Positions 60,201-64,000 of a stretch of DNA of 64,000 bases are shown here, piece after piece. The DNA comes from Streptomyces pluripotens (lineage in GTDB: Bacteria > Actinomycetota > Actinomycetes > Streptomycetales > Streptomycetaceae). Within the stretch, counting starts at the first letter, position 1, and every line of letters starts with the position of its first letter. Location of the stretch: positions 6,200,001 to 6,264,000 of the forward strand of contig NZ_CP021080.1 of assembly GCF_000802245.2 (NCBI RefSeq). Reading direction: 5' to 3'. Made by a program: the position numbers and the translations under genes. The notes beneath the pieces are model-generated. The model was not told where the DNA came from and ran no database searches. It saw nothing but the letters and a program-made list of their open reading frames with translations.

Positions 60201-60300
60201 GCAGGAACCCCGCCGGGTCCCGCGGCACCGCCCACGGGGCGACGGCCGGTGGTGGCGCGCTCTTCAGGGCTGTCCGCTGCTTGCTCACGCACCGAACCAT
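57259..60300 (-). CDS. lanM: Class II lanthionine synthetase
   Basis: A 1013-residue bifunctional lanthionine synthetase. The N-terminal dehydratase domain shows VLRFADGRRLVYKPRPL and DATDLHAENLIACGGHPVVIDVETLF (kinase-like core), and the C-terminal cyclase has WCRGLAGAVLARGG with one zinc Cys and LCHGELGVIEAL with Cys-His as the other zinc ligands, ending GTAGIGYGLLRL. All zinc ligands appear present, so it should be active. ATG 60300 is the likely start; an open frame to 60363 and a GTG at 60288 are alternatives. No LanT is adjacent; the exporter at 42972 could serve. Its presence beside a class V system means two lanthipeptide classes in one locus. Confidence 0.92.
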   Translation of the reverse strand: MVRCVSKQRTALKSAPPPAVAPWAVPRDPAGFLHAVLARVPEEPSPPHPADAGSVRQLAHPFGPFLIAAEALVRRRRPDPGTDLDAVWAGVADGLAERLADLAGRVLVRELREARTAGRLRGRTGPERYLDFLTRLAGRPALTDLFARYPVLPGLLAREAHGTARALSELLDRLRRDRTALDSVLLPGACTARLTAVDLGAGDRHGGGRSVAVLRFADGRRLVYKPRPLGLHQCWNGLLDWLRSALPDLAPRGVAVLPRGEYGWAEFVAPTPCADEAEVGLFYRRQGALLALCHAIDATDLHAENLIACGGHPVVIDVETLFHPAWQPCTDVGDDPATAALDDSVARTGLLPWVMSTEAGDVDVSAFGGGGPDAVPLSVRDWAGLGTDTLRLEPRPAPAPGGANRPTLHGVAVDPLDHGGDLRAGFARGYEAVLARAGELTRPGGVLARFAGQPTRVVMRPSHVYATMLAESVAPERLASREAHAAAFAALTEETGLTHLRDLAPYERADLLDGDLPLFTGRTDSTCLTTSRGRPLPFTPAATGLDTARAKITRMSPDGLRGQDWLIAATLATKRGGAARFGEPTGAASSEGAAATGARGSRSRGAGRDGAAREPVEDRAESLELARRLGDDLVAGAEHNAARTNWIGLETLDDGGSWTVAQLGGGLADGYTGTALFLAQLAALTGNEQYGVVAAHAARALPSLVTALSRYPVLAREVGPGGFFGLGGICYGLVRLAGLLDDATLRGALEPALTALAASAGGAGAGVGADSSLDIALGVGSGLAGGLAALHAVHAETGDPEAARLAEVFAARLAEAAGAGQAGTGSGFLGGSAGVWWAAGLREGDGMRPGRGRGASSCDGPGAPPAAFTRPGGDLDEWAADGADTGWCRGLAGAVLARGGEAGGEPLVRRFIEAVADRPPLADQSLCHGELGVIEALIELERAGRTDVRPLRAAAGRRLADAIHRHGARCGTPDRVPTPGLLHGTAGIGYGLLRLHSPQQVPSVLLLRPGRPQ

Positions 60301-60516
60301 GGCACCTGGCGGGGATGCCGGGGATGGGTAATCGCCCCCCAAGTTCCCGTACGCCCACCCCACTTTGCGCCTGCCCCACTGCGACCCGGATGTTCCAGTT
60401 TCATCCCTGTCAACGATGATCAGCAGTCTTAGACCGGGCTGCCGGAGCTGTCCAGCTCCTGCGGATGCCAGACACGGAGTAGCGCCTGAACCTGCGAGCT
60501 ATGGGGGCAGCTTGGG

Positions 60517-60807
60517 ATGCAACAGACCCATCCGCTCTCGAATGGCGGGGCGACAGGGCGGGTGCGCTCATTGAGTTGCGCTTGGTCTCCGCCGCGTCCG
60601 TCTCTACGACTCTACGACGCTCGTTCGTCGTGCCTCACGTACCTGGCCAACAGCGTCGTGACGGGTCATATCCTTGCGCGGTGGGCCGGACACACGAATG
60701 TGAAGACCACCAAGAAGTGGTACGTGAAGCCGGACGTCGAGGACCTTCGCGAAGCCGCCACGATGTGGCATGGCTTGCACGGGAGTGCAACGGAGGGGCA
60801 AGTGTGA
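60517..60807 (+). pseudogene. Tyrosine recombinase (integrase) C-terminal remnant
   Basis: Only the last part of a phage-type tyrosine integrase is recognisable, from RLYDARSSCLTYLANS through ILARWAGHTNVKTTKKWYVKPDVEDLREA. The conserved RHxxR box is damaged (DARSS in place of DARHS), GHTN is kept and the catalytic Tyr appears in WYVKP. The N-terminal DNA-binding and first-Arg region are missing. It is therefore most likely a decayed integrase, although the final stop overlaps the HNH gene start (GTGA), a coupling kept from the parent phage or plasmid. It marks a past integration at the end of the lanthipeptide region. Confidence 0.7.
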
Positions 60808-61265
60808 GCCAGGCGGTCTACCAGCCGGGCGACGTGCCCAGGCGTATCGCTGGCAAGATCGAGGTGGACGCGGAGACCGGCTGCTGGCTGTGGACCGGCA
60901 GCTGCAACGGGAAGGGGCAGCCAGGCCACGGCCAAGTCTCCTACGGGGGAGCGACACAGCTTGTCCACCCCGTGGTGTGCAGGTTGTTGGTCGGTGAGAC
61001 TCCGGAGGGCTTCCAAGTGCGTCCTGCCGATCCTTGGGGACGGCACTTTACGCTTTGCTGCAACCCGGGCCACCGGGAAGCCGTGCCAAAGAAGGAAGTC
61101 CTGCGGCGCAGCAACTGGGAGAGCGCGCGAGCCAGAAGGAGGCACTGTGCACACGGCCACGCGTACACGCCGGAGAACTCGTATCTGGATCCCCGAGGGT
61201 TCCGGCAGTGCCGGACGTGCCGCGCCGAGAGGGTCATCAGCCGCCAGGTTCCCCGGGCTGTGTGA
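60804..61265 (+). CDS. Phage-type HNH endonuclease
   Basis: A 153-residue HNH nuclease of the kind common in actinophages. The start GTG follows CGGAGGGG and overlaps the integrase remnant stop in a GTGA. Recognisable pieces: GCWLWTGSCNGKGQPGHGQVSYGG (first beta strand with its Trp), LCCNPGHREAVPKKEVLRRSN (the HNH core with a CNPxH), and a C-terminal zinc-type CAHGHAYTPENSYLDPRG with FRQCRTCRAERV. It could be a homing-type or packaging-associated nuclease left by the element that carried the integrase. Confidence 0.8.
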   Translation: MSQAVYQPGDVPRRIAGKIEVDAETGCWLWTGSCNGKGQPGHGQVSYGGATQLVHPVVCRLLVGETPEGFQVRPADPWGRHFTLCCNPGHREAVPKKEVLRRSNWESARARRRHCAHGHAYTPENSYLDPRGFRQCRTCRAERVISRQVPRAV

Positions 61266-61295
61266 GATTTCGTGATACGTGAGAGGGTCTGACGC

Positions 61296-62585
61296 GTGAG
61301 TGAGACACCGTCGAACACCCTGCAATACCGCTTTGACGGGCCAGAAGAGGCTCCCGTCCTGATCCTGGGTCCCTCTCTGGGTACCACATGGCACATGTGG
61401 GACCGACAGATTCCCGAACTGGCCCAGCAGTGGCGGGTCCTGCGGTTCGATCTGCCGGGACACGGCGGCGCTCCTGCCCACCCGGCCAGTTCGGTCGCCG
61501 AGTTGACGGCCCGGCTGCTGGTCACCCTGGACGCGCTCGGGGTGCAGCGCTTCGGGTACGCGGGCTGTGCGCTCGGCGGGGCCATCGGCGTGGAGCTGGC
61601 CCTGCACCACCCCGAGCGGCTCGCCTCGCTGGCGCTGATCGCGGCTTCGCCCCGGTTCGGTACCGCCGATGAATTCCGGCAGCGCGGGGTGGTCGTCCGT
61701 ACGAACGGGCTCGACCCGATCGCCCGGACCGCGCCCGACCGCTGGTTCACCGTCGGGTTTGCCGCCGCACAGCCCGCCATCACCGAGTGGGCGGTGCAGA
61801 TGGTCCGCACCACCGACCCCGGCTGCTACATCGCCGCCTGTGAGGCTCTGGCCGCCTACGACGTGCGGTCCGGGCTCGGCCGGGTGGGGGTGCCCACCCT
61901 GGTATTGGTCGGCGCGGACGATCGCGTCACCGGGTCGGCCGAGGCCCGTACCCTGGTTGCCGGCATCCCGGACGCCCGGCTGGCGGTTGTCCCCAACGCC
62001 TCTCACCTGGTGCCGGTCGAGCAGCCCGCCGCCGTCACCGACCTGCTCCTGCGTCATTTTTCCACCGTCTGTCAGCAGCGTTCCGACACCGGCCAGACGG
62101 TGCTCCCCGGCGCCCCGTCCGTCCCGGTGCCAGCCGCCCCGCCACAGCCCGTCCCGGTCGCCGAGATCGCCCCGGCCGCCGCCCCTGTACAACCCGCCGG
62201 GCGGTCCGACCGGTACGAGACCGGACTGAAGATCCGACGGGAGGTGCTGGGCGACGCGCACGTGGACCAGGCGCTCGCGCAGGCCGACGAGTTCACCGGG
62301 GACTTCCAGGAGTTCGTCACCCGCTACGCCTGGGGCGAGGTCTGGGACCGGCCCGGGCTGGACCGTCGTACCCGCAGTTGCGTCACGCTGACCGCGCTGG
62401 TGGCGGGCGGCCACCTGGAGGAGCTGGCCTTCCACACCCGGGCGGCGCTGCGCAACGGCCTCACCCCCGACGAGATCAAGGAGGTGTTGCTGCAGGTGGC
62501 CGTGTACTGCGGGGTTCCGGCCGCGAACAGCGGGTTCCGGGTGGCCCGGCAGGTCATCAGGGAGGAGACCACACCCACCGGGTAG
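61296..62585 (+). CDS. pcaL: 3-oxoadipate enol-lactonase / 4-carboxymuconolactone decarboxylase fusion
   Basis: A 429-residue fusion of an alpha/beta-hydrolase (residues about 1-255) and a carboxymuconolactone decarboxylase domain (about 305-420: GLKIRREVLGDAHVDQALAQ, FVTRYAWGEVW, AALRNGLTPDEIKEVLLQ), typical of the beta-ketoadipate pathway. Asp (GADDRVTG) and His (NASHLVPVEQP) of the triad are present. The nucleophile elbow reads Y88-A-G-C91-A92-L-G-G, so an Ala stands where the Ser of GxSxG should be. A linker of Pro/Ala joins the domains. GTG 61296. No other pca gene is next to it. Confidence 0.85.
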   Translation: MSETPSNTLQYRFDGPEEAPVLILGPSLGTTWHMWDRQIPELAQQWRVLRFDLPGHGGAPAHPASSVAELTARLLVTLDALGVQRFGYAGCALGGAIGVELALHHPERLASLALIAASPRFGTADEFRQRGVVVRTNGLDPIARTAPDRWFTVGFAAAQPAITEWAVQMVRTTDPGCYIAACEALAAYDVRSGLGRVGVPTLVLVGADDRVTGSAEARTLVAGIPDARLAVVPNASHLVPVEQPAAVTDLLLRHFSTVCQQRSDTGQTVLPGAPSVPVPAAPPQPVPVAEIAPAAAPVQPAGRSDRYETGLKIRREVLGDAHVDQALAQADEFTGDFQEFVTRYAWGEVWDRPGLDRRTRSCVTLTALVAGGHLEELAFHTRAALRNGLTPDEIKEVLLQVAVYCGVPAANSGFRVARQVIREETTPTG

Positions 62586-62624
62586 TTTTCCGGGCGGCGG
62601 TCGTACAAGGCAGGATGGGGAGAC

Positions 62625-63260
62625 ATGAAGCTCACGAAGAAGTCCCATGCCTGTGTCCGTCTGGAAAAGGACGGACGGACCCTCGTCATCGATCCCGGCG
62701 GGTTCAGCGAGCAGGACGCGGCGGCCGGCGCGGACGCGATCCTGGTCACCCACGAGCATCCGGACCACTTCGATGAGGGCCGGCTGCGGGCCGCCCTGGA
62801 GGCGAACCCGGCCGCCGGGATCTGGACGCTGAAGGCCGTCGCCGAGCAGATCGCGGCGGCCTTCCCAGGGCGTGTGCACACCGTCGGGCACGGTGACACC
62901 TTCACCGCGGCCGGCTTCGAGGTGCAGGTCCACGGCGAACTGCACGCGGTGATCCACCCGGACATCCCGCGCGTCACCAACGTCGGCTACCTGATCGACG
63001 GCGGTAGGGTCTTCCACCCCGGTGACGCCCTCACCGTCCCCGACCTTCCGGTGGAAACGCTGATGCTCCCGGTGATGGCCCCCTGGAACAAGATCGCCGA
63101 AGTGATCGACTACGTCCGCGAGGTCAGGCCGCAGCGCGCCTACGACGTGCACGACGCCCTGCTCACCGACCTCGCCCGCCCGATCTACGACCGCCAGATC
63201 GGTGCCCTGGGCGGCACCGACCACCAGCGGCTCGTGCCCGGAGCGTCGGCGCAGGTCTGA
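62625..63260 (+). CDS. MBL-fold metallohydrolase (UlaG-like)
   Basis: A 211-residue metallo-beta-lactamase-fold protein. The HxHxDH metal motif is THEHPDHFD (residues about 44-52), LHAVIHPDI carries the next His, and GDALTVPDL the Asp that bridges the two metals. Small size and lack of a long C-terminal part place it with the UlaG-like subgroup. GGGGAGA precedes ATG 62625. The protein has no signal peptide. It appears to be an independent gene, not part of the HNH element. Confidence 0.9.
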   Translation: MKLTKKSHACVRLEKDGRTLVIDPGGFSEQDAAAGADAILVTHEHPDHFDEGRLRAALEANPAAGIWTLKAVAEQIAAAFPGRVHTVGHGDTFTAAGFEVQVHGELHAVIHPDIPRVTNVGYLIDGGRVFHPGDALTVPDLPVETLMLPVMAPWNKIAEVIDYVREVRPQRAYDVHDALLTDLARPIYDRQIGALGGTDHQRLVPGASAQV

Positions 63261-63305
63261 GCGTGGCCGCCGGCGTTGTCACCGTCGCCGGGTAGGTTGT
63301 GGGGC

Positions 63306-64000
63306 ATGCGCATCGCCACCTGGAACGTGAACTCGATCACCGCCCGCCTCCCGAGGCTGCTGTCCTGGCTGGAGAGCAGCGGCACCGATGTGCTCTGCCT
63401 CCAGGAAGCCAAGATCGCCGAGGAACAGTTCCCCTTCGACCAGCTGCGCGAGCTGGGCTACGAGGCGGCGGTCCATGCGACCGGCCGGTGGAACGGTGTG
63501 GCGGTGCTCTCCCGCGTGGGGATCGAGGACGTGGCCAAGGGTCTGCCCGGCGACCCCGGATACGAAGGGGTGACTGAGCCGCGGGCCATCTCGGCGACCT
63601 GCGGCCCGGTTCGCGTCTGGTCGGTGTACGTGCCCAACGGCCGCGAGGTGGATCACCCGCACTACGCCTACAAGCTCCAGTGGTTCGAGGCCCTGCGGGC
63701 GGCCGTCGCCGGTGACGCGTCCGGCAGCCGTCCGTTCGCGGTACTGGGCGACTACAACGTGGCGCCGACGGACGACGACGTCTACGACACCGCCGCTTTC
63801 GAGGGCGCCACCCATGTCACCCCGGCCGAGCGCGACGCCCTCGCCGCCCTGCGGGGGGCCGGCCTGAACGATGTCGTCCCGCGCCCGCTCAAGTACGAGC
63901 ACCCGTACACGTACTGGGACTACCGTCAGCTCTGCTTCCCCAAGAACCGTGGCATGCGCATCGACCTGGTGTACGGCAACGAGCCGTTCGCGAAGGCGGT
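63306..64000 (+). CDS. xth: Exodeoxyribonuclease III, partial (cut by window end)
   Basis: The first 231 codons of an ExoIII-type DNA repair nuclease run to the window edge without a stop. The start MRIATWNVNSITARLPRL contains the catalytic Asn of the EEP fold, LCLQEAKI carries the metal-binding Glu, GDYNVAPTDDDVYDT carries the catalytic Asp-Asn, and RIDLVYGN follows near the edge. ATG 63306. The usual length is about 260-270 residues, so roughly 35 residues are missing beyond the window. It acts on abasic sites in base excision repair. Confidence 0.95.
   Translation, partial: MRIATWNVNSITARLPRLLSWLESSGTDVLCLQEAKIAEEQFPFDQLRELGYEAAVHATGRWNGVAVLSRVGIEDVAKGLPGDPGYEGVTEPRAISATCGPVRVWSVYVPNGREVDHPHYAYKLQWFEALRAAVAGDASGSRPFAVLGDYNVAPTDDDVYDTAAFEGATHVTPAERDALAALRGAGLNDVVPRPLKYEHPYTYWDYRQLCFPKNRGMRIDLVYGNEPFAKA

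Overview
The window is high-GC DNA (GC-biased third codon positions, many GTG starts, ATGA/GTGA start-stop overlaps, long non-coding antisense reading frames) and reads as part of a Streptomyces or close actinomycete chromosome. No plasmid, rRNA, tRNA or CRISPR feature was seen. Gene starts were chosen from Shine-Dalgarno position, start-stop overlap and conservation of the N-terminus; family names come from motif recognition, with no database search.

Layout. 0-2.6 kb: a P450 and a Gfo/Idh/MocA oxidoreductase. 2.6-8.3 kb: a sugar locus with a GntR/UTRA regulator, a ribose-type ABC importer (lipoprotein, permease, single-domain ATPase), a ROK kinase and a small membrane protein; a shared 13-mer ATGTCCGGACAAT precedes both the regulator and the importer. 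8.4-13.6 kb: a SWI2/SNF2 helicase coupled to a SWIM zinc-finger protein. 14.5-19.6 kb: a compact RiPP cluster with an S9 peptidase, a 42-residue precursor candidate, a hairpin, a B12-type radical SAM maturase with a CX7CX2C motif, and a partner protein. 19.8-26.9 kb: a lipoprotein, an MmgE/PrpD protein, a GMC flavoprotein translationally coupled to an unexplained 30-residue peptide, an MFS exporter and a CGNR zinc-finger regulator.

27.0-35.2 kb: a minus-strand operon with a StrR-like (ParB-fold) activator: acyl-CoA-dehydrogenase-fold monooxygenase, zinc alcohol dehydrogenase, trehalose-6-phosphate synthase (OtsA), UTP-glucose-1-phosphate uridylyltransferase (GalU), flavin reductase and Gfo/Idh oxidoreductase. 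Together these suggest an oxidised trehalose- or glucose-derived metabolite. 35.8-40.0 kb: a helix-turn-helix regulator, an XRE regulator and a divergent operon of two short-chain dehydrogenases and a tautomerase.

40.2-52.7 kb: a class V-type lanthipeptide cluster: a paired M16 protease, an ABC exporter, a kinase, a HopA1-like protein, an F420/flavin-type reductase, a LanD-like Cys decarboxylase, a degenerate kinase, an XRE/TPR regulator, and five short precursor peptides in two promoter-terminator cassettes. The precursors fall into two leader types, and two of them have no cysteine. 52.8-60.3 kb: a second lanthipeptide locus of another class: a LanM, a 95-residue peptide followed by a hairpin, a large LuxR (LAL) regulator and a repeat-rich protein. 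60.5-64 kb: a tyrosine-integrase remnant coupled to an HNH nuclease, then housekeeping-type genes (pcaL fusion, MBL hydrolase, exonuclease III cut by the window end). The integrase remnant suggests that the accessory region to its left was shaped by integration.

The most novel-looking items are the two-type, five-peptide class V cassettes, the 42-residue radical SAM RiPP, the 30-residue peptide fused by translation to the GMC oxidoreductase, and the StrR/OtsA/GalU/monooxygenase operon.
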